Counted from the first letter of the stretch, positions 7,028 through 14,041 are shown. The stretch: 15,169 nucleotides of DNA from BOKV01 sp041742235 (GCA_041742235.1 JBGSJA010000137.1:1-15169), one strand, 5' to 3'. The notes: generated by a model from the sequence alone, not told the origin. Numbers and translations: made by a program.

Positions 7028-7351
7028 ATGACCGGAATCGACGATCGCGGCAAAGCGTTCGAGAACAAGTTTGCCCATGACGAATCGCTCCGCTTTAAGG
7101 CGGAGGCGCGACGCAACAAGCTGCTCGGGCTTTGGGCGGCGGAAAAGCTTGGCAAGAGTGACGATGACGCTGCCGCTTATGCCAAGGAGGTCATCCGTTC
7201 AGACTTCCATGAACCGGGCGATGAGGACGTGTTTCGCAAGATTCGCGCCGATTTCGATGCGGCGGGTGTCGACCAGTCGGATCACCAGATCCGCCGGACG
7301 ATGGAAGAGTTGATGAACGCCGCCAAGGAACAGGTGCTGAAGGAAGTCTGA
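7028..7351 (+). CDS. DUF1476 protein, F1-ATPase inhibitor zeta subunit type
   Basis: The 107-residue product closely follows the alphaproteobacterial DUF1476 family. Its Paracoccus member is the zeta subunit, which binds the F1 part of ATP synthase and blocks wasteful ATP hydrolysis. Visible signatures are the N-terminal DDRGKAFENKFAHDESL, the central RRNKLLGLWAAEKLGK and EDVFRKIRADFD. In Paracoccus the inhibitory part is the N-terminal segment; whether it inhibits in this organism is inference, since inhibition by rhizobial members is not a given. AGGAGG (7016-7021) precedes the ATG at 7028; an out-of-frame ATG at 7024 is ignored. The gene is divergent from purC and probably transcribed alone. 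Cytoplasmic, membrane-associated through ATP synthase. Confidence 0.93.
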   Translation: MTGIDDRGKAFENKFAHDESLRFKAEARRNKLLGLWAAEKLGKSDDDAAAYAKEVIRSDFHEPGDEDVFRKIRADFDAAGVDQSDHQIRRTMEELMNAAKEQVLKEV

Positions 7352-7380
7352 TCTTCAGTTTACCCGAGATTTGAAAGACC

Positions 7381-7402
7381 CGCCGCGATGGCGCGTTTTT
7401 TT
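7381..7402 (+). terminator. Weak terminator after the zeta-subunit gene
   Basis: CGCC (7381-7384) pairs with GGCG (7390-7393) around GCGAT, followed by CG and seven T (7396-7402). The stem is only 4 bp, but the U-run is strong and the place, 30 bp after the stop, is right. The T-run overlaps the stop codon of the convergent porin gene. Confidence 0.45.
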
Positions 7403-8114
7403 ATTCGGCGGTCGAGAAATCCCAGGCCAGCGTGGCGACCAGCCGGTCGTTGTTCGCGTCGGACCCGTACCAGCGCAGATCCATCGACAACTGGTCGGTC
7501 ATCGACCAGGTGGCGCCGGCATTCCAGTCCGAAAAATTGGTGTCGAAGTTGTCCTGGAAAGCTGCCGAGAATTCCCAGTTGTCGCTGACTGAATAGGTTG
7601 CGCCCATGGTTCCCTGGATGACGACGGCTTGCGGATCGAGGTCCAGTTCGGTGTTCAGCGTCAGTTTTTCATTGAGCGTGAAATCCGCCTTGGCGATCCA
7701 TTCGCCGCAGCAGTCGCCGCTTTCGTCGTACAGGTACCGGTAGTAGGCCAGATCGAGGGCAACGCCGCCGATTTCGCCCCGCACGCCCGCATATAGGTCG
7801 AATTCGATACTGTCGCCGTCGAGTTCGACGCTCGACATCCAGATGCCCGAATAGAAAATGCCCGACGAAATCTCGCCATAGCCTTGCACGGCCGGTCCGT
7901 CGCCGCTCTGTGCAAACCCGTCGGACACGTAATTGGTCGTCGCGGCGGCGCCGAACGCGAAGTCAATGCGGTCGGGCCAATCATTGACCGGCTCCGCCGC
8001 CGTGACGATGCGGGGCGGCTCCTCGGCTGCGGTGCCAGGATCCTGTGCATGGGCGAATTGCGGAGGAAGTTGCGCCAGCAGGACCGCGGCGACTGACGAA
8101 CGAAGACAAGCCAT
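7401..8114 (-). CDS. TorF family putative outer membrane protein/porin
   Basis: The 237-residue product has a Sec signal peptide (MACLRSSVAAVLLAQLPPQFAHA, likely cleaved before QDP) and a mature part made of alternating strands rich in aromatic and acidic residues, such as DFAFGAAATTNYVSDGFAQS, GIFYSGIWMSS, LDLAYYRYLYDE and TATYSVSD-like repeats. The NYVSDGFAQS segment and the overall length fit the TorF/Gcw_chp family of predicted beta-barrel proteins. It ends in Ala-Trp-Asp-Phe near the C-terminus. The substrate is unknown. I chose the ATG at 8114 because GAGGGG lies 5 bases upstream; an upstream in-frame ATG at 8132 would add six residues. The chosen start is enclosed by a strong hairpin, described separately. 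It is 67 bp downstream of the serine hydrolase gene on the same strand and may be co-transcribed. Confidence 0.88.
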   Translation of the reverse strand: MACLRSSVAAVLLAQLPPQFAHAQDPGTAAEEPPRIVTAAEPVNDWPDRIDFAFGAAATTNYVSDGFAQSGDGPAVQGYGEISSGIFYSGIWMSSVELDGDSIEFDLYAGVRGEIGGVALDLAYYRYLYDESGDCCGEWIAKADFTLNEKLTLNTELDLDPQAVVIQGTMGATYSVSDNWEFSAAFQDNFDTNFSDWNAGATWSMTDQLSMDLRWYGSDANNDRLVATLAWDFSTAE

Positions 8115-8148
8115 GTTTGCCCCTCGGCGCATCTGCGCCCGGGCAAAC
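8115..8148 (-). promoter_or_regulatory. RBS-sequestering hairpin directly before the porin start codon
   Basis: In the mRNA sense, GTTTGCCC (8148-8141) pairs fully with GGGCAAAC (8122-8115). Inside it GGCGCA (8139-8134) pairs with TGCGCC (8131-8126) around a 2-base loop, with a 1-by-3 internal loop between stems. That gives 14 pairs. The last paired base touches the ATG at 8114, and the GAGGGG Shine-Dalgarno is buried in the 3' arm and internal loop. There is no U-run, so it is not a standard terminator. Translational control is inferred. Confidence 0.6.
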
Positions 8149-8181
8149 GGTAAACAAACGTGGTTAACCGCCGGTTATCGG

Positions 8182-8736
8182 CTACTGCTTGAGACCGGCG
8201 AGGAACTTGGCGAAAACCATCAGTCCTTCCGGCCATGGGCCGTGGCCGCTTTCATGGTTGAGGTGCCCGCTTTCGCCGGCATCCATGAACAGCGAGCCCC
8301 AGTCGGCGGCCATTTCCTCCGCCTTTTCGAATGCGCAGAACGGGTCGTTGCGGCTGGCGATGACAACCGAAGGGAAGGGCAGGGGTTCGCGCCGCGCCGG
8401 GCCGAATGTCAGGAGATGCCTGGGACGGATCGCGGGGTTCTCGACATCGGGCGGGGCGACAAGCAAGGCGCCGCGAACCTTGCATGCGATCTTGTCCGCC
8501 GCCTGCACCGCAACCTGCGCACCGATGGAATGGCCGATCAACACCACCGGCTTTTGCGCCGCTTCGACCGCAGCGACAAGATTGTCGCGCCAGTCCTCGA
8601 AGACCGGCTTGTGCCAGTCGCCCATCTCGACGCGGCGGGCGGCGGACAGCCGGTTTTCCCACCGGGTCTGCCAATGCAGCGGCCCGGAGCCCTTGTAGCC
8701 GGGCAATATCAAAATGTCTGTTTCCGTAGTCTTCAT
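8182..8736 (-). CDS. RBBP9/YdeN-type serine hydrolase (alpha/beta hydrolase)
   Basis: The 184-residue product has the features of the RBBP9/YdeN hydrolase family: the opening TDILILPGYKGSGPLHWQTRWE, the nucleophile elbow GHSIG with Ser70, an acid in SRNDPF (Asp131) and the catalytic His in SGHLN (His158). A DWHKP segment near residue 40, typical of the family, is also present. It is a cytoplasmic esterase-like enzyme of unknown substrate. No signal peptide is seen. The start is uncertain: ATG 8736 fits the family's short N-terminus, ATG 8748 adds four residues, and neither has a clear Shine-Dalgarno. The frame continues to a TTG at 8787. It lies between the unknown membrane protein and the porin, all on the minus strand. 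Confidence 0.88.
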   Translation of the reverse strand: MKTTETDILILPGYKGSGPLHWQTRWENRLSAARRVEMGDWHKPVFEDWRDNLVAAVEAAQKPVVLIGHSIGAQVAVQAADKIACKVRGALLVAPPDVENPAIRPRHLLTFGPARREPLPFPSVVIASRNDPFCAFEKAEEMAADWGSLFMDAGESGHLNHESGHGPWPEGLMVFAKFLAGLKQ

Positions 8737-8755
8737 GCGCGAAGACATAAGTTCA

Positions 8756-8792
8756 CTGCAGCGGGGTGTAAACCCGCCATGCCGCAATGCAG
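8756..8792 (-). other. Inverted repeat after the unknown membrane protein gene
   Basis: CTGCAGCGGG (8756-8765) pairs in two blocks with CCCGC (8773-8777) and TGCAG (8788-8792), leaving a 10-base bulge on one side. It begins immediately after the membrane protein stop on the minus strand. No U-run follows, so any terminator role would be Rho-dependent or absent; it may instead protect the 3' end of the mRNA. Confidence 0.3.
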
Positions 8793-9632
8793 CTACATCT
8801 CGAAGCCAATCGGCGCCTCAAGGATGGTGTTGTCCGAAAACAGGGCGTCGCTGAAAAGATCGGCGGCGTTGACCACCAGATATTCATCATCGGCTCCTGC
8901 CTCTTCCCAGGCCGCGTAGAGAAAACCGGCGAGGACCGGAGGCAGCGCTATTGCTGCGCCATCTTGTGCGGTGGTCCAGCCTTGCCTTGTATCCTCGTTG
9001 AACGTGAACAGGTTCACGGCGTCCCCATCATGGTACTCGATCTGGAAGTTCCCATCGGGTTCAGGCAGCGGCTGCGGACCGGGCTCATGTTCCGGTTGCG
9101 CTGCCGGCTCGCCAACCTGCCCGGCAGCCGGCGGGTCGAAGGAAATTTCGGCCGTGGCGGTGACGGTGAATTCGAAGACCTTCGCAGCGACGCTGAATTG
9201 ATCCGTGTCGAGGAATACTTCGACATCGCGAACTTCCTGCGACGGGTCGCTTACGCCCATCCCTTCCGGCTGCGACCATTCGGAAAAGCCGAGCGGACCG
9301 GTGACTTCCTGATCGCTCTCCGGAGCCGTCGCGAAAAACTGTGCCAAACTTGCAAATGCGTCGCTGGCTACATCCTCGCCTTCAAGGCCCGCCACCAGTT
9401 GCTCAACCGGCACGATTTGCGGTGATGATGACGTTGCGGGAGCTTCGGTCTCTTCCGCGCGCTGGTCCCGGGCCACCGGTATTGCGCTCGCCCAAAGACC
9501 GCTTGCGAGCATGGCGGCGAGGCCAAGAATGGCTGTGGATGCTCCCGCAAACACGCGCCGCCGCGCAGTCTTTTGATTTCCGGCTTCCGGAAAGATCGCG
9601 GCCGCATCGCCTTCGAAAAACAAATTCAACAT
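8793..9632 (-). CDS. Unrecognised single-pass membrane protein with acidic C-terminal region
   Basis: The 279-residue product has a short cytoplasmic-looking N-terminus (MLNLFFEGDAAAIFPEAG, then KTARRR), one hydrophobic segment at about 27-50 (VFAGASTAILGLAAMLASGLW) and a long, very acidic, Pro/Ala/Glu-rich remainder. This includes a PEHEPGPQPLPEPDG linker and a compact end (YLVVNAADLFSDALFSDNTILEAPIGFEM-like, shown here only in outline). With positive charges before the helix, the bulk is probably outside the inner membrane. I recognise no family or catalytic motif. The ATG at 9632 has a run of six G about 7 bases upstream; the frame extends to a GTG at 9674. Two CtrA-type boxes lie 70-116 bp upstream, which suggests cell-cycle, motility or surface-related expression. 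The function is unknown. Confidence 0.72.
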   Translation of the reverse strand: MLNLFFEGDAAAIFPEAGNQKTARRRVFAGASTAILGLAAMLASGLWASAIPVARDQRAEETEAPATSSSPQIVPVEQLVAGLEGEDVASDAFASLAQFFATAPESDQEVTGPLGFSEWSQPEGMGVSDPSQEVRDVEVFLDTDQFSVAAKVFEFTVTATAEISFDPPAAGQVGEPAAQPEHEPGPQPLPEPDGNFQIEYHDGDAVNLFTFNEDTRQGWTTAQDGAAIALPPVLAGFLYAAWEEAGADDEYLVVNAADLFSDALFSDNTILEAPIGFEM

Positions 9633-9676
9633 CGTAGCGCCCCCCAATGCATGACACTGGAATTGGCCTAGCACGA

Positions 9677-9705
9677 AGCTTAACGGGGCGGAATCGGATG
9701 ATTAA
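9677..9705 (-). promoter_or_regulatory. Candidate promoter overlapping a CtrA-like box
   Basis: On the minus strand TTAATC (9700-9705) is followed by 17 bases and TAAGCT (9677-9682). The -35 position therefore falls inside the nearer TTAA-N7-TTAA box, the usual layout at CtrA-activated promoters. The -10 match is weak, and the predicted start is about 40 bp before the ATG. Confidence 0.35.
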
Positions 9706-9716
9706 TATTTGATTAA
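9698..9716 (-). promoter_or_regulatory. CtrA-like binding box, proximal
   Basis: The minus strand reads TTAATCAAATATTAATCAT. It contains TTAA-N7-TTAA exactly (core 9702-9716) and ends in TTAATCAT, one base from the TTAACCAT half-site known for CtrA in alphaproteobacteria. A GANTC (GAATC, 9691-9695), the CcrM methylation sequence, is 2 bp away. CtrA binding is inferred. Confidence 0.55.
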
Positions 9717-9729
9717 ACTTGTATTGAGC

Positions 9730-9748
9730 ATGGTTAATTTTGACTTAA
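9730..9748 (-). promoter_or_regulatory. CtrA-like binding box, distal
   Basis: The minus strand reads TTAAGTCAAAATTAACCAT, an exact TTAA-N7-TTAA (core 9734-9748) with the full TTAACCAT half-site. It matches the proximal box at 14 of 19 positions, in the same orientation, 32 bp away (about three helix turns). Both stand in an AT-rich island between purB and the unknown membrane protein. Confidence 0.58.
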
Positions 9749-9806
9749 AAATGTATTATTTACAGCACATTAACTTTCTTTCGGGCTTCGGTGTAAGATC
9801 CATTGG

Positions 9807-11120
9807 TTAATTGTGAGACTTGCCGAACACCCGCCGGAAGATCGTGTCGACATGCTTGGTATGATAGGCGAGGTCGAATTTCTCGCGCAGATCAGCCTCG
9901 CTCAGCGCGGCCATCACATCGGGGTCCGCCAAGAGTTCGGTGAGGAAGTCCTTGCCTTCTTCCCATACCTTCATGGCGTTTCGCTGCACCAGCCGATAGG
10001 CATCCTCGCGCGAGACGCCGGCCTGCGTCAGCGCCAGCAAAACGCGCTGTGAATGTACTAGTCCGCGGAAGCGGTTGAGGTTCGCCTCCATGTTCTTCGG
10101 ATAGACCAGCAGCCGGTCGATGACGCCGGTGAGGCGCGCCAGCGCAAAATCGAGCGTGATCGTCGCATCCGGGCCGATCATGCGCTCGACGGAGGAGTGC
10201 GAGATGTCGCGCTCATGCCAAAGGGCGACATTTTCCATGGCGGGCAGGGCGTAGGCGCGAACCATGCGGGCAAGGCCGGTGAGGTTTTCCGTCAGGACCG
10301 GGTTGCGCTTGTGCGGCATGGCCGACGAACCCTTCTGTCCGGGCGAGAAATATTCCTCCGCCTCCAGCACCTCGGTGCGTTGCAGATGCCGGATTTCCGT
10401 GGCCAACCGCTCGACGCAGGAAGCCACCACGCCGAGGGTTGCAAAGAACATCGCATGCCGGTCGCGCGGGATGACCTGTGTCGACACCGGTTCCGGTTTC
10501 AGGCCGAGCCGTTCCGCGACATGTTCCTCCACCCGCGGATCGATGTTGGCGAAGGTGCCTACCGCGCCCGAGATGGCACAGGTCGCGATTTCCGCGCGTG
10601 CATGGACGAGGCGCTCGCGACATCGCGCAAATTCGGCGTAGGCAAGCGCCAGCTTGACGCCGAACGTCGTGGGTTCGGCATGGATGCCGTGGCTGCGGCC
10701 GATGGTGAGCGTGTCCTTATGCTCGAAAGCGCGGCGCTTGAGCGCGGCCAGCAGTCCGTCGACATCGGCAATCAGCAGGTCGCCGGCCCGCGCAAGCTGC
10801 ACCGACAGGCAGGTGTCGAGCACATCCGAAGACGTCATCCCCTGGTGGACGAAGCGGGCGCTCGGCCCGACGATTTCAGCCAGATGCGTAAGAAAGGCGA
10901 TGACGTCGTGCTTGGTTTCGCGCTCGATTTCGTCGATGCGGTCGATGTCGAACGTGGCAGCGCCGCCCTTTTTCCAGATCTCTTGCGCGGCTTCCCTCGG
11001 GATGACGCCGAGTTCGGCAAGCGCATCGCAGGCATGCGCCTCGATCTCGAACCAGATCCGGAACTTCGTCTCGGGAGACCAGATGGCGACCATTTCGGGG
11101 CGCGAATAACGCGGGATCAT
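9807..11120 (-). CDS. purB: Adenylosuccinate lyase
   Basis: PurB removes fumarate from SAICAR and from adenylosuccinate, acting twice in purine synthesis. The 437-residue product begins MIPRYSRPEMVAIWSPETKF, the usual PurB start. It has TSSDVLDT (96-103), the GRSHGIHAEPTTFG segment with catalytic His144 region, and the superfamily signature GSSAMPHKRNP (264-274) carrying the mobile-loop serines. The length is normal for the bacterial type. ATG 11120 is chosen because AAAGGAAAG lies upstream and the family starts here; the frame remains open to 11177. It follows the P1 peptidase gene by 81 bp on the same strand and is separate from the purC-purL group. No clear terminator was seen after the stop. 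Cytoplasmic homotetramer in known members. Confidence 0.98.
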   Translation of the reverse strand: MIPRYSRPEMVAIWSPETKFRIWFEIEAHACDALAELGVIPREAAQEIWKKGGAATFDIDRIDEIERETKHDVIAFLTHLAEIVGPSARFVHQGMTSSDVLDTCLSVQLARAGDLLIADVDGLLAALKRRAFEHKDTLTIGRSHGIHAEPTTFGVKLALAYAEFARCRERLVHARAEIATCAISGAVGTFANIDPRVEEHVAERLGLKPEPVSTQVIPRDRHAMFFATLGVVASCVERLATEIRHLQRTEVLEAEEYFSPGQKGSSAMPHKRNPVLTENLTGLARMVRAYALPAMENVALWHERDISHSSVERMIGPDATITLDFALARLTGVIDRLLVYPKNMEANLNRFRGLVHSQRVLLALTQAGVSREDAYRLVQRNAMKVWEEGKDFLTELLADPDVMAALSEADLREKFDLAYHTKHVDTIFRRVFGKSHN

Positions 11121-11201
11121 CGACTTTCCTTTGGCGGGCTGTGCCTGCGCCATAACAGAGCGCGTTCGCCAACTCAACGCACGACGCCAGAATCCGGTTG
11201 A

Positions 11202-12212
11202 TCAACCGAACTTCTGTTTCCATGACGGCATGAGATCGCCGGGCGCCGGTGTTGCCGCATGAATGCCACGCGCTATCGCCCGGGCCATAACGGCGCCTGC
11301 CGCGGCGGACAAATCGATCCAGTCGTCAATTGCGGGTGAAATGCCGCTTGCTCCGGTTGCCAGCGCGAAGACGAGGTCGCCATCCAGCGGCGTGTGCGAA
11401 GGCCACAGAGCATGGGCCAAGCCGTCATGGGCGGCAATGGCTAGCCGCTTGGCCTGTGCTTTCGTCAGGAGGGCGTCAGTCGCGATCGCCGCGATGGTCG
11501 TGTTGGTTCCCGGCTTCGCCTGCTGGCGGAACTTGATGCGCAGATCGCGCGCATTCGCCGGCCACGGGTGCGGGCTGCCATGGCCGCCGAATTCGTCGCC
11601 GATCTCGAATTGCGCGGCGCGAAAATGCTTTCCGTCACCGACAAGCGGCGATCCAAGCGCGTTAACGGCCACGATTGCGCCGATGGTTACGCCGTTTTCA
11701 AGCATCAGCGAAGCCGTGCCGAGCCCGCCCTTGAGGCCCGCCACCATCGCGCCGGTTCCCGCGCCTTCGCTGCCGATGTTAAAGTCCAAGGCGGCATTGC
11801 AGGCGGCGTCGTAGCCAAGCTCGCGGTAGGGCGGGTAGCGCCCCCAGTCCTTGTTGCCGCCATTGATGAGGTCGAAAAGGATGGCGGCAGGCACGATCGG
11901 CACGATCTGGTTGCCAACCGCAAAACCCTTGCCGGTTTCGCGCAACCGCGCCTGTACGCCGCTCGCCGCGTCGAGGCCGAAGGCTGAGCCTCCCGAAAGC
12001 ACGATGGCGTTGACCTCGCCAACCGTGTTTTCGGGCAGGAGCAGGTCAGTCTCGCGTGTTCCCGGCGCGCCGCCCATCACATGCACCGCGGCCGTGGCGG
12101 CAGGTTCGGCCAGGATCGCGGTAACGCCGGATTTCAGCGCATCGTCCTTCGCGTTGCCGACGAGGATGCCGGCCACATCGGCGATCGCGTTGCGCGGCCC
12201 GGCGCGGTTCAT
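11202..12212 (-). CDS. P1 family peptidase (DmpA/NylC-type self-processing amidohydrolase)
   Basis: The 336-residue product belongs to the DmpA/endotype-6-aminohexanoate-oligomer hydrolase fold (peptidase family P1). These enzymes cut themselves and use the new N-terminal Ser or Thr to hydrolyse N-terminal peptide or amide bonds. Visible signatures are the early GGAPGTRETDLL, NAIVLSGGSAFGLDAASGV, NIGSEGAGTGAMVAGLKGGLG and, at the expected processing site, PGTNTTIAAIATDA. The predicted cleavage is Asn237-Thr238, with Thr as nucleophile, as in NylC, not the Gly-Ser of DmpA. No signal peptide is present, so it is probably cytoplasmic. The start ATG overlaps the stop of the binding-protein gene as ATGA, which argues for coupled translation. 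The true substrate cannot be read from the sequence. Confidence 0.92.
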   Translation of the reverse strand: MNRAGPRNAIADVAGILVGNAKDDALKSGVTAILAEPAATAAVHVMGGAPGTRETDLLLPENTVGEVNAIVLSGGSAFGLDAASGVQARLRETGKGFAVGNQIVPIVPAAILFDLINGGNKDWGRYPPYRELGYDAACNAALDFNIGSEGAGTGAMVAGLKGGLGTASLMLENGVTIGAIVAVNALGSPLVGDGKHFRAAQFEIGDEFGGHGSPHPWPANARDLRIKFRQQAKPGTNTTIAAIATDALLTKAQAKRLAIAAHDGLAHALWPSHTPLDGDLVFALATGASGISPAIDDWIDLSAAAGAVMARAIARGIHAATPAPGDLMPSWKQKFG

Positions 12213-13300
12213 TGCCCGTTCTCCGAGACCTCGTTGAAGCGTCCGTTCCGCCAGACATGCAGCAAGTACGGGTTGCGGGCGTTCTGGCCGATCGCGTCGA
12301 AGGATACAGTGCCCGTCACCGTCTCGAAACTTCCATCCCGCAGTCGCGAAACCGTTTCGGCCGGTGTGGCGCCGAGTGCGGCCAGCGCGATCTCGATGCT
12401 GGCATAGCCAAGCAGGACATAGGGCTCGGGGGCAAGGCCGGCGGCAGCCAGTTCGCCGGCAATGGCACGGGCGGGCGGCAGCTTGGCCGGATCCGGCTGC
12501 AGGATGGCGAGCAATCCATCAGACACCTGCCGCGCATTTTGCGACCATTGCAGCGCCTCCAGCGCCTCGCCGCCCGCAATTTCCACCTTGCTTTCGAAAT
12601 CGCGCGCGTTGGTCCACAGGATCGCTACGTCGTCGGCCTCGCCCGCGACGAAAGCAGCCGAAACGCCCGCTCTCTGCAGGCGGCGTATCGTGCCTGCCTG
12701 CGTCGATTGTGCCGGGCGGAAATTGTCTGCAAACGCCGGCGGATGCCCGGCTTCCTCCATGCGTACCCGCAATTCGTCGGCAAGCGTTCGGCCATATACC
12801 GTGCCGTCGTCGATCACCGCCCAGGGAATTCCGGCCCAGCGCACCGAAAGCTCGCGGAACGCGGCATCCGCCGCCATGCGGTCGTCCGGCGCAATACGGA
12901 AGATGTTCCAGCCTTCCTTTTCGGCATCCTTCAGCAATTGATGCGAACGCGCGCCGGCGACGAGCAGGGGCACGCCCGTTTCCTTGAACAAGCTTGCGGA
13001 AGGCGCAACGGTCTCGTTGCACAGGAACCCGGTCAGAATGTCGGCATCGGCTTTTTGAAGGTCCTGAGCCGCCAGCGTGGCGATCCCGCCATCGCAGCCG
13101 TCGTCAACGGCGACGAGCTGGACATCGCGGCCGTTTCGAAGGTTTTCAAGCGCAAGCTTGGCGCCCGCCAGAAACTGTTGCGCAAGGCCCGAAGCATTGC
13201 CGGACAGCGGCAGCGATAGGCCGATTGTCTGCGTTTGCGCCAGTGCAGCCGGCGCCTGCGCGAACTGCAACACCGCAAGCAGTGCGGCGGCAAAACGCAC
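12209..13300 (-). CDS. ABC-type branched-chain amino acid-like substrate-binding protein
   Basis: The product is a periplasmic type I binding protein of the Leu/Ile/Val (Peripla_BP_6) family: after the signal peptide it reads TIGLSLPLSGNASGLAQQFLAGAKLALE, then VAVDDGCDGGIATLAAQDLQ, DILTGFLCNE and WAVIDDGTVYGRTLADE, the typical first-lobe features. Two Cys in the first lobe (in DDGCDGG and FLCNE) could form the disulfide common in this family. The start is uncertain. I chose GTG 13300 (363 residues) because GGCGGGGG lies just upstream and it gives a clean Sec signal (RFAAALLAVLQFAQAPAALA). TTG 13348 and GTG 13375 also fit the frame. No permease or ATPase gene is near, so it is an orphan binding protein; it overlaps the P1 peptidase start by ATGA. 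The ligand is unknown. Confidence 0.88.
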   Translation of the reverse strand: MRFAAALLAVLQFAQAPAALAQTQTIGLSLPLSGNASGLAQQFLAGAKLALENLRNGRDVQLVAVDDGCDGGIATLAAQDLQKADADILTGFLCNETVAPSASLFKETGVPLLVAGARSHQLLKDAEKEGWNIFRIAPDDRMAADAAFRELSVRWAGIPWAVIDDGTVYGRTLADELRVRMEEAGHPPAFADNFRPAQSTQAGTIRRLQRAGVSAAFVAGEADDVAILWTNARDFESKVEIAGGEALEALQWSQNARQVSDGLLAILQPDPAKLPPARAIAGELAAAGLAPEPYVLLGYASIEIALAALGATPAETVSRLRDGSFETVTGTVSFDAIGQNARNPYLLHVWRNGRFNEVSENGQ

Positions 13301-13381
13301 TGCCCCCGCCAGCGCTGTGCCGTGTGTTGTTTTTTCGGTTGTTTTCAACGAAGTTTCCGGTTGCCTCGGCGCCACATTGCG

Positions 13382-13410
13382 ATCTTAGGGTGGCAGTCAG
13401 GGGCGCGCAA
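13382..13410 (-). promoter_or_regulatory. Candidate promoter for the binding protein-peptidase-purB genes
   Basis: On the minus strand TTGCGC (13405-13410), 17 bases, TAAGAT (13382-13387) resembles a sigma70 pair. Transcription would begin near 13375, at the most upstream possible start codon. This supports one of the downstream starts (13348 or 13300) for the binding protein. Confidence 0.33.
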
Positions 13411-13524
13411 GGAAAGCATGCACCTGATCCGCCTTCCGAAAAATTTGTGTTTTGCCGGGCAGTGTGGTGAAAGTCGCAGCCTGCGCATTATCTACGTATC
13501 AAATCACTGCCGGAAATCCGCAAC

Positions 13525-14028
13525 TTGCTCAATCGCACAAAGACAAACACGCTTGCCTCGGCGCAATATCGCGAAGCGATGAGCCGGATGGCCGGCGCGG
13601 TCAGCATCGTCACGACGGATGGACCGGCGGGACTTCGCGGCGTCACCGTTTCCGCCGTGGTATCGGTGACAGACAATCCGCCGACGCTGTTCGTGTGCCT
13701 CAACCGGAACCGCGACGAGAACCGCTTTTTCGAGAAGAACGGCTGCTTCGCGATCAACACGCTTGCGGCAGGGCACCTGCCGCTGGCGCGCGCCTTTGCC
13801 GGCGAGGGGCATCTTTCCATGCCGCAGCGATTCGCGTTGGGACAGTGGCGCACGCTAGAAACGGGAGCGCCGGTTCTCATCGGCGCGCGCATGGCGCTCG
13901 ATTGCGTCGTCACGGACGTGCAGGCGGTGCACACGCACTTCGTCATTGCCGGGGAGGCTGTGGCGAAAGGCGAATTGCACAACGAACCTGCACTGATCTA
14001 TCTCGACCGCAACTATATTTCCACCTGA
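13525..14028 (+). CDS. Flavin reductase family protein (FMN-binding split barrel)
   Basis: The 167-residue product fits the flavin reductase domain family, which reduces FMN or FAD with NAD(P)H, often for a partner monooxygenase. Features in order: YREAMSRMAGAVSIVTTDGPAG (14-35), GVTVSAVVSVTDNPPTLFVCLNRN, FEKNGCFAINTLAAGH, LIGARMALDCVV, and the end HTHFVIAGEAVA with HNEPALIYLDRNY. The start is a TTG at 13525, with GGAAAT about 7 bases upstream. No ATG or GTG exists in frame before the conserved REAM segment; the first ATG (13579) would cut into the domain. The gene is divergent from the binding protein gene and 13 bp before the MoxR gene, so they may share a transcript. No partner oxygenase is visible in the window. 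Confidence 0.9.
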   Translation: MLNRTKTNTLASAQYREAMSRMAGAVSIVTTDGPAGLRGVTVSAVVSVTDNPPTLFVCLNRNRDENRFFEKNGCFAINTLAAGHLPLARAFAGEGHLSMPQRFALGQWRTLETGAPVLIGARMALDCVVTDVQAVHTHFVIAGEAVAKGELHNEPALIYLDRNYIST

Positions 14029-14041
14029 CCGGGCAGGCGTC

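Noticed and set aside
9780..9806. Possible terminator after purB
   Set aside because: The GAAGCCCGAA-like bases form direct, not inverted, repeats, so no hairpin can be drawn.
10197..11201. Plus-strand open frame (334 codons) opposite purB
   Set aside because: Antisense to the clear purB gene, with no motif and no ribosome binding site that stands out.
11195..11208. Perfect 14-bp palindrome CGGTTGATCAACCG across the P1 peptidase stop
   Set aside because: About one such palindrome is expected by chance in a window this size, and half of it is coding sequence; no second copy was found.
12212..13219. Plus-strand open frame (335 codons) opposite the binding protein
   Set aside because: Shadow of a gene with a clear family match; Arg- and Gly-rich composition typical of such frames.
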